A DNA stretch of 64,000 bases, from NCBI RefSeq assembly GCF_001659605.2, contig NC_035168.2, forward strand, positions 4,892,058-4,956,057, in the 5' to 3' direction. This stretch comes from Manihot esculenta (taxonomy: Eukaryota > Streptophyta > Magnoliopsida > Malpighiales > Euphorbiaceae). Positions 1 through 12,747 of this stretch are shown piece after piece. The notes under the pieces are model-generated. The model saw only the letters and a program-made list of their open reading frames with translations. It was not told where the DNA came from and searched no databases. Within the stretch, counting starts at the first letter, position 1, and each line of letters begins with the position of its first letter. The translations under genes and the position numbers were made by a program.

Positions 1-59
1 AACAAGAGAAAAAAAAAACAAAAAGCCACCATCTTGCTTAAAAAGTGTTTTTGCCTTAC

Positions 60-1735
60 CCATTAAAGAGAAGGTCTCCTTATCTGTAAATAACTGCACC
101 TGCAGAATAATTATTAATAATTAATTGAAATGTTCATCAAATTTAACCTATTATAAAGTAAAGAAAAAATATATACCTAGTAACATATTCGATAATTAGC
201 CATCAATGAATCCAGAAAATTATGCGTATTGATTATAAAAATAAAAGATTAAGGATGCAAAAGGTCAAAAAGTCAAAGTTCAAAGAGTTTAATAAATCAA
301 AATAAAACAATAGGAGTTCAATATACTTTTCTTAATTAAATTATGGGTGTATTCAACCATTTTAAAATGGTTAAGAAAAAGCACTACACATGTTCAAAAT
401 CCCAAGTTCGTCACCAATCTACTAACCTTCAAATTCAATTCCAATGGGAGCAAGAAACATATTATTATGATCTTTATGGATCTAATTTGACTAGATAACC
501 CTCCCTCTTTCTATCACCCTTAAATAGGAAACGCATCCTCTTATCTGACAAACAATGAATACTAATTGCATACAGCTACTTATAGATTGGCATTGTCAAT
601 TTATCATATGGAAATTTTCATGAACCAAACTAAACAATTTTATCTTATAAACCAAACATAATTTGGTTTTTAACAAAAAATGGACTTTTTCATTGAGCGT
701 AAGTCCAATATAAGACCCAACCCCAAGAAAAACAATAATATACCTATAAAACTAAATGCAGTATTAAAAAAAAAAAAAACTTATATGATTTAATACAGTT
801 CAGTGGTTCATAGCCTGGTTTGCTTTCTACAACATGAGAAACAGAACCTATACTGAATCCTAAAATACTAATACAGATTGGTGTATTATTTAGATTGCGT
901 AGCAAACATCCTTAGTTCGTTGGGTGCATTAAGCATCCTCAAGCAACAAAATGTTTAACTTGACAACACTACTTGTCTAGAACACTCCAATAATTTGCTT
1001 TCTGCATCAAAGACCAAACATAGAAAAGAGCAAAAGCAACCACAGATTAAGAATGACACTATGCCATTAACTCAATCAAGAAACGACTTTCCAGAAACAA
1101 AAGCATGATCATCTAAACAGTTGCCGCTCAGATGAAGAAGATTACTCAAACTTCTAAACAAATGATGTCAAATTGGAGAAATTATAAACCAAAATAATAA
1201 TAATAATAATAATAAGAAGAATATGGCAAGACAAGAGATGAGTTTTTTTTTAAAAAAAATTAAACCTTCACTCCCGCCCACCAATCAAAAACCCATACAA
1301 GCTCCAGCCACAACAGCTCTGCCAAAGCTCTATTGATCGTTCTGTATGTGCTCTTGGACAATGGCCGAATAAGAACAAAGCAGATAGCCTGAAAATTTGA
1401 GTCATTATGATATAGCTTTGGTTAAATCGACTGTCCATCTAAAGTCATCAACTCTAAAGATTTCCATAACATAAACATATACAAGAGATGAAGAGTTTGA
1501 ATTGCATAAAGAAGTAGAGAATACAGCTAGACTGAAATGGAACTCAACAAATTGAAACTAAAAAACCAGAAATCGAATCCATCAACAAAAACAAAAACCG
1601 TATTCAACTAGTGTCTAAAAACCCATAAATGCAAAATTGAATCACACGAGATACCTGAATGAGATTAACAATAAGGCCAGAAGAGAAGAAGAGAAGTCCC
1701 AAAGGCAAGATGACAGCTACTGCAGGAATCGCCAT
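60..1735 (-). CDS. LPAT2: 1-acyl-sn-glycerol-3-phosphate acyltransferase, LPAT2 type (5' part, truncated by window edge)
   Basis: Three coding exons are readable on the minus strand: 1655..1735 (27 codons from the ATG at 1735), 1266..1388 (41 codons) and 60..99 (13 codons plus one base). All junctions are GT..AG (donors after 1655, 1266 and 60; acceptors before 1388 and 99). The predicted start is [20 protein letters not shown], a hydrophobic membrane anchor. Exon 2 contains [13 protein letters not shown] and [18 protein letters not shown], and exon 3 reads [14 protein letters not shown]. These are the hallmark N-terminal blocks of plant ER LPAT2, which makes phosphatidic acid from lysophosphatidic acid. 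The catalytic NHxxxxD box lies in later exons outside the window. The start was chosen because the family begins MAI; the longer in-frame ATG at 1831 would add 32 untypical residues. The 40-nt third exon matches my memory of the Arabidopsis gene structure. Family assignment is confident; the exact paralogue is inferred. Confidence 0.9.
100..1265 (-). other. Introns 2 and 3 region of LPAT2
   Basis: The sequence between exon 3 (ending at 99) and exon 2 (starting at 1266) is AT-rich with no coding potential. It includes a short (AAT)n microsatellite at about 1197-1217 and an A run at 767-778. It is consistent with a single ~1.17 kb intron. Confidence 0.6.
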
Positions 1736-2160
1736 GACCCAGAAATCACCACCACCTCCAGCACCAACACCGATCGAGAAAGATTTAAAAACAGATTGAT
1801 TGGAGAGATCGGGGATGATACCCAAATCCAAAAAGTAAATGAAGGCTTAAAAGATGAAAATTTTCAAGCTTTTTTTATTGTTTTTCAATATCTTGGAAGT
1901 ATCGAAGTGGATTTTTGGGTAATTATGTAAAGGGATTGAGGTAGATTGAGAGATGAGAGTGTGAGGCTCATGCACTGTGTGCAAGCGTGAGCTATGATAT
2001 GATATATAGATAGAGAGAGCTTTAAACGCAGTTTCCCATTTCAAGGAGAAGAGAAAACTTTCCTTACCTTTCCTTTCCTTTCCTTTCACTTCCTTTTCTT
2101 TTCCTTCTTCTCTCTGCTATGCTATGACAAGTTTTCTTTGTTTTTTTTTAAGAAGATGAC
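1736..2160 (-). promoter_or_regulatory. 5' leader and proximal promoter of the LPAT2 gene
   Basis: The stretch upstream of the LPAT2 start holds a pyrimidine/purine-biased tract at about 2040-2120, with repeated CCTTT units on the plus strand (purine-rich on the coding strand). A GA-rich short repeat lies near 2010-2020. Such tracts are common in plant 5' UTRs. I see no convincing TATA box, and the transcription start is not determined. Confidence 0.35.
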
Positions 2161-2667
2161 GAGTTTTCTTCCTCGTTGTACGCACCGATCCCTGAAGAAA
2201 TTATAGGACGCATCGATGATCATTTGTAAAATTCTTAGGGATAATTTAAAAAAAGTCCCCCAAGTATAGTCAAACATACAAATAAATCCCCATTTTCTAT
2301 AGTTTATCCTTAATGGGGCTTCAAATAATCTATGAATGGTAAAAGAAATCTAATTTTCCATTATTTATTTGTTAATTATAAATCGTTTAAAAAGATGTGA
2401 CATATTTCGGCAAAAACTGCAATCGCAATCAAATTAATTTATTTTTCAATGTTTTTTTTCTCTTACCAAACAAGATTAGAAAAAAGCCATCAAGTTTCTA
2501 TTGCTTTGACGAACTCATTTGATCTCTAATTTTGTCCTGACAACAATGCAAACATGTTGAGCAATTCCAATTTGGTTGAGATTAATTTGTGGGGTAGGGT
2601 TGAATAAATTGGCAGCAACCATATTTTGTACACCAATTAATTTGGTGAGCTATGCTTCAGCTGCACG

Positions 2668-3137
2668 TAGGGTAAACATTCGGTCGATTCGGTTTAAAAT
2701 TGAACCGAACTGAATAAATTGAAAATTGAAATTTTAGTATTTATAAAAACCGAACCGAATCGATTTTGGTCAGAAATCGAATCGAATCGAACCGGTCTGA
2801 TTCGGTTCGATTCGGTCCGAATTGATCGGTTTCGATTTTTAATAATTTTTTTATTTTTCACACTTTATTTTTAATATTTTAAAATTTAATTAAAATATTT
2901 TAAACTTAATATAATTTAATTTCTCTATATTATTGAAAAAACATATTATTATCACTAATCGGTTCGGTTCGGTTTTTTCAGTTTTTTTCTGATCAAAATC
3001 AAACTGAACCGAAATAACTAAAATTTTTAAAATTAAAAATCGAATCGAACCGAAATATATAAAAAATCGAACTAAATTTTCAAATCGGTTCAGTTCGATC
3101 GGTTTTTTCAGTTTGAACCGAATACTGCTCACTCCTA
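2668..3137. mobile_element. hAT-type MITE, copy 1
   Basis: A 470 bp non-coding element begins with TAGGGTAAACATTCGGT and ends with the inverted counterpart ACCGAATACTGCTCACTCCTA. Much of its interior is repeated TTCGGTT/AACCGAA motifs that can fold back on themselves. It is flanked by an 8-bp near-perfect target duplication (GCTGCACG at 2660-2667, ACTGCACG at 3138-3145). Eight-base duplications and TAGGG-type ends are typical of the hAT superfamily. No transposase is encoded, so it would depend on another element. Three relatives occur in this window. Confidence 0.8.
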
Positions 3138-3145
3138 ACTGCACG

Positions 3146-6100
3146 TAGAAATTTAGTACTGTTTTTTTTTAAATTATTATAATTAAGAGTAAGATTGGAG
3201 TAAAATTTGAGATTTCTCTTATTTATTCAGATATATTAATTAGTAAATTAAACCTGTGAGTTCAGCTTATTTAAAATGTAAGATATAATTAAATTTCATA
3301 TTATTTATATTTTATTTAAACTCATAACTAAAAGTCACTTACTTTCATTCCTTAAATTACATTTAAATTTATAAAAAGAATATTATAATTAAGAAAAAAA
3401 TTTATTTAAATATGATAAGTGGACCTTTTCATAAAAAAAATCACACATAATTGGCTTTCTTAAATTTATAGAAAGTTTGAGGGAAAAATTCAATTAAATA
3501 AGATTCAATACAATTAACTTGCTTAAAACTTAAAATTTTTTCAGTTAACTAACCCCACCAAACAAAACATCAGTTTTGACTATGAAGGTGTTGGTTTAAA
3601 GTTCAAGACTTTAAAGAAAAATATTCTTTCCTCCATTTATTTTATAAATAAAATGAAAATTTTAATTTTGTAATTTAAAATTATCATATTTTATTAATAA
3701 TAAGTATCTTGAAAATATTAATAATAAAAAATTATATTTTTATAAGAAGAAGTTGATATTTGAATTAAAATAGCTTAGAGAAAAATGGAGCATTTACATT
3801 TTTTTTTTAATTTGTTGTTCTTTCCTTTCTAACGATAAGATAAAAAAAAATTGAATATCCTTTTTTTTTGGGAACAGTATTTATTATTAATGAATATAAT
3901 AATTTTAAATTCTAAAACCACAATATGAAATAAATAAAAGAATGCGGATAATATTTTTTTTTTAATTTCATTTAAATAAAAATAAAATAAATAATAATAT
4001 AAGTATGAGGGACCCATTTAGGGGTAAAGGGGCCATGCTCCTGAACATTTTAAAAATTTTGTAGGAATATTTATGTAATTTTTATTAATTTTAAATAAAT
4101 AAAAAAATTATTATTTAGTCTTTAAATTTTTTTAAAAAATTATTAATTTATACTATTTAAAAATTATTCAATTAAAATATTTTTTATTTTATAAAATAAA
4201 TTTTTTCAATTTTAATAAATTCATTAACATCTATTTAAATATTTATATCATTTAATTTATATAATTTTAATTATATGTATTATTTAGTTTTTATATATTT
4301 AAATATTTGTATTATTTATTTTTTTAATAAAAATAAAATAAATTGATTAGCAGTTATAATAATAAATATGCTAAATAATTTAATTGTAGTATTTTAATTG
4401 AGTGATTTTTATAAAGATGAAAATTAACAAAATTTTTAAAAATTTAAAAATTTGATAATAATTCTCTTATAAATAAAGTTTTAATATTAATATAATTTTA
4501 AAATAACTATTTTAATGTATGTTTCTTTTTTTTTTCTATTTTTTCAATTTAAAAATTTATATTTTATTTTATTTTATATAAGATAAATTATTTATTAATT
4601 ATTTAATTTATTTACTTAACCATATTTTTTTTAAAATAAAAATTAAAAATTGAAGAAGTAAAATTTTACCTATCGAATTTACTGATATATATTTACCACC
4701 AAACTAAATCTGCACCGTGATAAATTGAAATTAATCTCTTAAATATTTAAAATTATAAAAATTATAATAATTAAATATAAATTAACTATTTATTAAAAAA
4801 ATATTAAATTTATCACATATATTATTAATTATACTCTAAATTTATTGATAATATTCTAAATTTTATATATTAACATAATTAAACAATAATAATTTAACAA
4901 TTTTGTGAAAATGTAGATAGTATAAATAAAAAATAGCTTAATATTTCACAATTATATTTTAAATTTAAAAAATTTTAAATATAAATCAAAACATTAAAAT
5001 TAAATAGTATTTTTTAATAGATAATAGTTTAAACAATTTATATTAAAAAGTTTTAAAATTTTATTTTCAATATTTAATATGAACAAATTAATTTAGATTA
5101 TAAAATTTTATGCATGTGAATTTTGTTTTATTTTTCTACTTGAAATGTAATTTTTTCTAAATAATTTTATGTATATAAATAAATATTTTTTATGAATTAA
5201 GTAAAATTAAAATTTTTATTGAAAAATAAAAATAAATTCTCCTAACTTAAATTTCTGCATTCGTCATCATGCACGTATTAATAATAGAGTAAATTACTGT
5301 TGAGTTCCTGATTTTTTATAAAATCAACTACTTTGTCTCTTTTTTAAAATTATTAAATTAAAATATTTTTATGAAATCTAACTCTTAAATTATATAAAAA
5401 AACTGCACTCACAGTTTTAGTCTGATATTAAATACATCTAAATAAATTTGAAAACCTTCAGACTCTACTCCTCCAATTCTTAATTTTCATCTGAAAAAAA
5501 ATCTTATTAAAAAACTATTAATTATTTTAAATTATTTACACTATTAATCTTTATAATTTTAATTATATATATTATTTAATTCTTATAATCTTAAATATTC
5601 ATTTATTCGGTTCTTATGATAAAAGGTTAAAATAAATTGATTAACGATTTATTTAAAAAAATTAAAAAAGTTTAATTTTATAAAATATAAAAATATTTTA
5701 ATTAATAATTTTAAAATAAAATGAACTAATTAATTTTTTAAAAACTAAAAAACATAATAATAATTCTCTTTTATGGGATAAAAAAAATTACTGAGAAAAT
5801 GAAAACATACATATTCTGTAGTGGATGATGGTATGATTAATTTGATGAGTTACAAAGGGTTATGTTTTTATTTTGACAAAGTTAATTTTTTAGTTATTTG
5901 AATATTGCTGATAAGTAAAAGGGTTTGTTTGTAGCTTTTCTGAATACTTTGAGATATAAAATAAATATGAAAAATCCCTAAAGTCTACAATAATATTTAA
6001 ATATAAAATATAAATTTAAAATAATATCAATAATAAATAGATATTTTCTAAAAAATAATTTATTTTCTATTATTTAATAATAATATTTATAATCTATACT

Positions 6101-6456
6101 ATATATATAAAAAGTTAAATGAAATTACCAATTTTACCTAATGTTATTTATTTAGTTATAATATTAATTAATTGTTATTTTTTAGGATTTTGGGTAAAAA
6201 TATAACTTTTTTTATATTTTAATTTATATTTCTTAAAATTATATATTTTTTTAGATAATTCGGTAAAAATAGTTCTCAAGCACTCATTTAAATCTCTGCA
6301 TAAAATAATTTGACAAAGATATTTATCTTTATTTCTCATTTCTCGAGTATAAATCATTAAAATCTTCTGAATAAAGTTACGGACGAAAACTTTTATGAGA
6401 TAAAACTCGAATAAGATTTTAAAATTTTTAAAATAAATTAAATTTAATTTAAATTT
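3146..6456. other. AT-rich spacer without recognisable gene
   Basis: Very AT-rich sequence with many short inverted repeats and homopolymer runs. I find no open frame with protein-like composition, RNA gene or clear transposon end. The short frames present are low-complexity Ile/Lys/Phe/Asn translations. Confidence 0.5.
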
Positions 6457-6464
6457 AATATAAT

Positions 6465-6932
6465 TAGAGGTGAGCAGCATTCGGTTTAAATTGAAAAATT
6501 AATCGAATTAAATTAATTTAAAAATTCAGTTTAATTTTTTATTCATTTCAATTTTGATTGATTTTTAATTTTAAAAATTTTAATTATTTTGATTTGATTG
6601 AATTTTGATAAAAAAAATTAAACCGAATTGATTAGTAATAATAGTATATTATTTTCAATCATATAGAAATTAAATTATGTTAAAATTAAAATATTTTAAT
6701 TAAATTTTAAAATATTAAAAATAAAACGTATAAAATAAAAAATTTATTAAATATTTAAATCGAATCAAACTAATTCGGTTCAATTTGATTTTTAATTAAA
6801 ATTAATTCGATTTGATTTTTTATTAAAATCAATTCGATTTAATTTTTATAAATATCAAAATTTTAATTATTAATTTTTAATTTATTCAATTCGATTTGAT
6901 TTTAAATTGAATCAAACTGATTAATCACCTAA
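6465..6932. mobile_element. hAT-type MITE, copy 2 (diverged)
   Basis: A diverged relative of the 2668 element: it starts TAGAGGTGAGCAGCATTCGG and ends near AATCACCTA. The inner AACCGAA/TTCGGTT motifs have largely decayed to AATTGAA/TTCGATT. A perfect 8-bp duplication, AATATAAT, flanks it at 6457-6464 and 6933-6940. The heavy C-to-T and G-to-A change suggests an older insertion with methylation-linked decay; that is inference. Confidence 0.7.
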
Positions 6933-6940
6933 AATATAAT

Positions 6941-8514
6941 CTCAAAATCTTTTCTTTAATATTCTACTTTTCCTAAATATATGGACTTCCATAAATATAT
7001 GATGCGGTCTAACAAAATTAGACTGAACTTTAAAGTAGAAGGTGGGAGATCTGAAATTCACATTGAATAAATGATGGGAAATTTGTTTGATGGTTGGTCA
7101 ACTGTTTCTAAGCCTAATGGAAGATTTTCAATTAAATTCTCAACTACCCCAACGGCCTCCATTTATGTTTTCATTACAACAGCTAACGTCACCGCCGTAT
7201 CCTTTGAGAAATTTTTTATTTTTTTAGTTTTATAATTTTTTTCATAAATTTTGTAATTATATTTATTTTAAAAATATTAAATTTTATTAGTATTTTAAGA
7301 AATTTTTTAAAAATATATATTAATATAATGTAAAAAAAGAATAATAACTTTTTAAAAATAAAAAATAAATAAAAATTATGGAACAATAAAATATTTAAAT
7401 TCATATAATATAAAGAAATTTACTAATAATCAGTTTTAAAATATTAAAATATTAAAATATTTTTAATGTATTAAAAAATATATGAATTTATTCTTTTATT
7501 TTTTATCATAAAATTTTTTTAATTAATCATTTAAATTCATAAAAATATATATTAATTTTAAATTTTTCTATATAACACTTAATAATTAAAAATAATAAAA
7601 AAATTAAGTAATAAATATATTTAAATTTCAGTGATATTTCAATATATTTTTCAAGATTGAGACATTAACTATTAAAATTTTTGATATTACAGAGAATAAA
7701 TATTAATTTTTTTTAATTTTTTTAATTAAAAATTTTTTTTGAAACAAGTGAGAAAAAAACTAATTTATCATTATGGCTGTAGCAAATAATGTTAATATTT
7801 TCATGTATAAGAAGTTTAATTTTGTTCATTTTTAAATTAGTTCTATAATATCAATTTAACATCAATTTAGTTATAAAATTGAATTTCTTCACTTAATTTC
7901 TTAATTTTAAGTGAATTAGAGATTAAATTAAAAATTTACAGTTGATTTAGATAAAAAAGTTTTAAATAGAAAAAGGCTAAAAAAATATATAACTATTTAG
8001 TCATTAATTCTATAAAAAAATGAATGTATTTTAAAATAAAAAATAATTTTATTTATTTTAAAAAACAATTAATAACCGAAAAACTAATAATCATTGAGTA
8101 AGTACTTTTCTTAACCACTAAATATAAAGAGGTGTATTATAAAAAATATTTTTTAAAAAAATAATTTGGACACTTAAAAAAATAGTGAATAAAAAGTTAT
8201 TTTTTCTGATTAAAAATTAAGTCTTTTTTTAAAACTAATTTTTTAAAAGTATTTTTAGATTTTTATAATATTATTTATAGTACTACATCTAAATTTGTTA
8301 ATATTATTTACTTTAAATTACAATTAAATAATAAAAAATAAATTTATTTTTTAAAAAATACAAATTTATGCAAATATATTGAAAGACTTTGATAATTCTT
8401 TCTTTTATAAAATCCATGAAGCTGTGAGGGTAGGAAGAGAAAAGTAAGTTGGTATTGAACTAAACACCCTGCTATTTGCTACAAATACTTTCTGAGAAAT
8501 CTCCTCCAAATCTG
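6941..8514. other. AT-rich spacer
   Basis: AT-rich DNA with no supported gene. A slightly less AT-rich patch at about 7000-7210 has no convincing frame. Nothing else is recognisable. Confidence 0.45.
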
Positions 8515-8984
8515 TAGGGGTGACCATTCAGTCAGTTCGGTTTTAAACCGAACCGAATCGAATAAACTGAAATCTGAAATTTTAGTATTTATAAAAATTG
8601 AATCGAACTAATTTTGATCAGAAACCGAATCGAATCGAACCGATTTGATTCGGTTCGATTCGATTTGGTTTGATTAATTTCAATTTTTAATAAATTTTTT
8701 ATTTTTTACACTTTATTTTTAATATTTTAAAATTTAATTAAAATATTTTAATTTTAATATAATTTAATTTCTCTATATTATTGAAAATAATATATTATTA
8801 TCACTAATCGATTCGATTCGGTTTTTTCAATTTTTTTCTGATCAAAATCGAACTGAATTGAAATAATTAAAATTTTTAAAATTAAAAATCGAATCAAATC
8901 GAATTGAATAAAAAATCAAATCGCATTTTAAAATTAATTCAGTTCGATCTATTTTTCAATTTGAATCGAATATTATTAACTCCT
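8515..8984. mobile_element. hAT-type MITE, copy 3
   Basis: A related element beginning TAGGGGTGACCATTCAGTCA, with internal CCGAACCGAATCGAAT and the same central AT-rich block as copies 1 and 4 (a TTTTTATTTTTACACTTTATTTTT-like stretch and a TCTCTATATTATTGAAAA-like stretch). The right end has decayed (about ATTAACTCCT), and I cannot read a matching 8-bp duplication, so the right boundary is approximate. Confidence 0.65.
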
Positions 8985-9899
8985 CGCTATTTGATTCAGA
9001 TAGAAATTAAATTATTAAATATTTAATATTTTAATTTTAATTTTAAGATATAATTTAAAATTTTTATAATTTTACATTTTAAATTTTACTGTTATATTAT
9101 ATAATTTTAATAAAAATAATCTATTATTAAAATAAAGTCGAAGGATAATTTTTTTAACATAATATGTTAAATCAAATATCAAGCTTTTAGAGTTGGAGCT
9201 TTATGATATATTAGTAAAAACATTAGAGTGGTTAGTGGATTTGCATTGCATGCGCATCACATGTCATATTAGCTTCTCTCGCCACATGTCAATATTTGCA
9301 TTTCATTATTTTAATCAAAAGCATTTTAAATTTGAATTTATTTTTTCAACTTTTTTTATTTAAACGCATCTTTTAAAAAGTTTAAGGTATTTGTTGAAAA
9401 AGAAGCTAGTTCTCTAAAGGCTATTAGTGTAATCGTGAAGGAGAATATAAAATCACTAACGAATATTTCTAACGGAATCTAAAAAATATATTATTCATTA
9501 ACGGAGGTACATAATCATTAATATTTTCGTTAGTGAAAAATATGCTCGTAAACATCCGTCAAAGATCCGTTAGTGAAATACTAATAGACATATTTTTCGT
9601 TAAAAATCCGTTAGTGATTTTATTATATTTTTATCTAATGTTTTTTTACTAATAGAGTAATAATCCATTAGTGAATTATAAACCCAAATACAAAATATCC
9701 TATCTGAAATCTCTAGATTCTTTGGAAAATCTAAATCTGTCTGAAATTTGAATTTGCATCGAACCACTGTATCTTTCACCGCCATCCGCCGCCATCCATA
9801 GTTGACAGGTGTGCCATTTTCGGCATCACGGTCCACAAGTGAGCCCTTCTCTCTTTCCAGTCTTGCCATTCTCGACGGAACTGTCCACATGTGCGCTAT

Positions 9900-10015
9900 T
9901 TTCTTCCTGATTCATGTTCTGCCTGATTTTTTATTCATGTTTTACCTGATTCGTGTTCTGCCTGAATCATGTTCTCCAGTCTTGTGATGTTTTGTCTGAT
10001 TCATGTTCTACCTTA
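9900..10015 (+). repeat. Degenerate short tandem repeat, CTGATTCATGTTCTGC-like
   Basis: About five or six imperfect units resembling CTGATTCATGTTCTGC follow one another inside the 5' part of the CACTA element. The function is unknown; it may be part of the leader of the transposon gene. Confidence 0.5.
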
Positions 10016-10434
10016 TTTTTGTGAAATTTTTTATTTCTGCCTGATTTCGACCTGCAACTGCTCAACTACAATTGTACTATTATCCTTGTTGGGGAATGCT
10101 AATTTCTTTTCATCAAATATAATCTGTGCAACTTTTGGTTGGGTTGGGGCTAGAACTTTCCTCATCTCCCAACTCATATTGTGCAAACTGCAAAGGGTTG
10201 TCTATGGCAATTGAATTGTGTCACAATCCACAACTATATATATCATTGTTTTGAAATCCAGTGAAGAAAAAGAATTAAGTTAATCCAGTGCACTGGATAA
10301 TGCACCTACTGATGCACTTGGTAATGCACCAGCAGGTGCATTATCCATTGCACATGCTCATACAAGTCAAGAGGAGGCGACTGCAGTTGACGTACAAGAG
10401 CATGAGCCGCAGTTACCACGGACATCGATAGGAC

Positions 10435-12130
10435 TTGGGGATACGGAGCTTTAGATATGGGTACCACTTGCATCCAGTGTACAACCATGTCATAGTGATC
10501 GATCATGTCCACCAGTTCCACCATGTACCGATACATTGCCTCCCCGTCCCCTTCCACCTCCTCACTGTCACATTATACCTCCTCACCGTCCCACTCCATC
10601 TCCACGACCTTCGACATCACATTCACAGTCATCTCATCCTGCATCCTCTTATGCTACTGCATCAGCTAGAGTGGCAGGATCTGCATCAGCATGTACTCCA
10701 TCATCTGCTCCAGCATCTGCGGGTTCGACCACTGCTGTAGGCGGCACACAATCATTCCGACAGACCATTTCACTCATTAATAACAAGTAATAGTTAATTA
10801 TTTCTTAATTACTATTAATTTCAATGTTTCCCTATACTAACTCACTGTTGTTCATGTAGCGTATATCCGTTGGAGTTGTGCAATCGCAAGATCACTCTGA
10901 TAATAAAAGAAAGATTGGTCGTAGAAGGGAACTGTTGGAAGACAGTACCAAATGACACTAAGAAATTTTATTGGCAGGAATTCAAGGTGAACCATAATTC
11001 TTAAAGCATATTGAGCTATAATATGAAATGTGTAATTACTAACTACTTATATACTTTAATCTTTTTGCAGAAATACTTCCTATGGGACCAAGCAATTGAC
11101 AGCTTGGTCAAAATTGTATGGAAGAAAAAGGCTACTGAGAGATATAGAGGCCTTATGTGGAAAATCAGGAAAGGGAAGACGAAAAATCTAGCTACATCAG
11201 ATTCTAGCTACATCAGATTCTGTTTTGAGGAAGTGGCAGGAAACCTGGAATACTTCTGAATATAAAGAGAAGTGTGATAAGTTTTCTGCCAATAGGCGCA
11301 GTGAGGCTGGAGGGGCAGGATCTAGCATTTCCAAGTACGCTTGCAGATCAGTTTCACAGTATACTCACCAACAGAGGATGATATTAGTAATCCCTTTAAT
11401 ATTTATTTTGTTATATTTTTTTGCGATGCTAATTGTTATCCTTCTTATACTTGGTAACAGAGAGAAAGACTAGGAAGATAACCACATTCTCATGAGCTTT
11501 TCGAGGCCATACATAAGAGAAAGGGGACGGAGGAGTTTGTTGATGCTAGGTCAAAAGCTATTTATGTAAGTTGATAATAAATGTAGTTATAAACAATTTT
11601 AATGTACTTAAATCGTATTAGTAATATGTTATTTAAAATTTATAATGCAGGATAAATACATACAACTAAAGGAGACAACAACACAGCAACAGGAGGGAAG
11701 CAATGAGCTGACACCCATAAATGAGGCCCAGCTTTACTACGAAGCGATTGGCGGGCAGAAAAAGAGTCGAATTTATGGATTAGGGTCCCAGACTTCTGCA
11801 TATTTTCATGAAACATCTCATTGTTCCGCTTCATATACGTTTGCACCCCGAGTGAATCCTCCTACCATTGAAGCAATGAACAGGATACAGAATAAAATTG
11901 ATCGGCTAGAGACAGAGAATGGTTGACTTAACACAGTGGTGGAGGAGTTGTAGGCGTTTATGCATAGGATGATGGCACAACAGAGTGTTAGGACATCCAC
12001 TCAGATATCTGCTCCTAGGGCACCTCCAGCTCCGTCTCCACAGCAGCGCCATGATGATGCCCCTGTCATTGGTGATCATCATACAGACAGTGATGATGAT
12101 ATAGATGATGAGCTTGCTAGTTTAGTTTAG
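10435..12130 (+). pseudogene. Transposase_24-type gene of the CACTA element (broken, multi-exon)
   Basis: Several blocks read in the plus direction. A Pro/Ser/His-rich N-terminal segment is at about 10536-10788. A block containing KERLVVEGNCWKTVPND is at about 10861-10986, with a donor at 10987. A block with KYFLWDQAIDSLVKIVWKKK starts near 11071, followed by RKWQETWNTSEYKEKCDKFS at about 11230. Another with ELFEAIHKRKGTEEFVDARS is at about 11490-11568, and an acidic, Gln-rich C-terminus is at about 11649-12130. This order is that of the plant Ptta/En/Spm Transposase_24 family, a DNA-binding helper of CACTA elements. It is broken by a frameshifting 16-bp tandem duplication (11188-11219) and by in-frame stops near 11477, 11922 and 11953. 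No TNP2-like catalytic transposase is visible. Confidence 0.7.
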
Positions 12131-12747
12131 TATGTATCTTTTGTACTGACCAGTTGATAATTTTATTTTTAAATTACAATTGTTGTACAAAATTAGTATA
12201 TGTAATATAATTATGAAATCTTTAAGTTTTAAATATATTTTAATGATTAATTTGGTTTTTTACATATATAGTTTAATAATGTCCAGGATGATGATGGATG
12301 TATATGAATGTACAGGGTATAGGTGCAAGGTGTATTTGATAATGTTTGAAAATATAGGGATGATTTTGTAATTTTATGATTTACCAACGAAATTTCCGTT
12401 GATATTACAAACGGATCCATGTCCGTCGCAAAGGAAAACAACACCATTTCATATTCACTAACGGATTACTAACGCAAATTCTGTTAGTATTAGTAACGGA
12501 AATGCATTCCATTAGTGAAGCATATGTAAAGAAAGCTATTCCAATACTAACGGATTTTGAATCTGTTAGTGACACCAATGGAAAAATTCGTTGGTGATCC
12601 GTTAGTGACACTAATGGATTTTAAATCTGTTAGTGAATAATTTACCAACGAGGTTTTTTACAACGGAATTAATCCGTCATAGATCCGTTAGTGAAATTGT
12701 TCACTAACAGAAATTTCCACTAATATTTTTTAAAATTATTGTAGTGC

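Larger units (their letters stand above)
9454..12746 (+). mobile_element. Degenerate CACTA (En/Spm) DNA transposon
   Basis: The right end reads TTAAAATTATTGTAGTG, the inverted form of the CACTA-type terminus CACTACAA. Both ends contain many subterminal copies of CACTAACGGAT / ATCCGTTAGTG (roughly 9450-9680 and 12380-12720), the usual transposase-binding arrays of CACTA elements. Between them lies a Transposase_24-type gene. The left terminus is uncertain: the first CACTA at 9454 lacks the CACTACAA form, and I see no matching 3-bp duplication, so the left end may be deleted. Confidence 0.7.

Noticed and set aside
1736..1831. Longer LPAT2 start at 1831
   Set aside because: It would add 32 residues before the family's usual MAI start, with a Gly-rich stretch unlike known LPAT2 N-termini.
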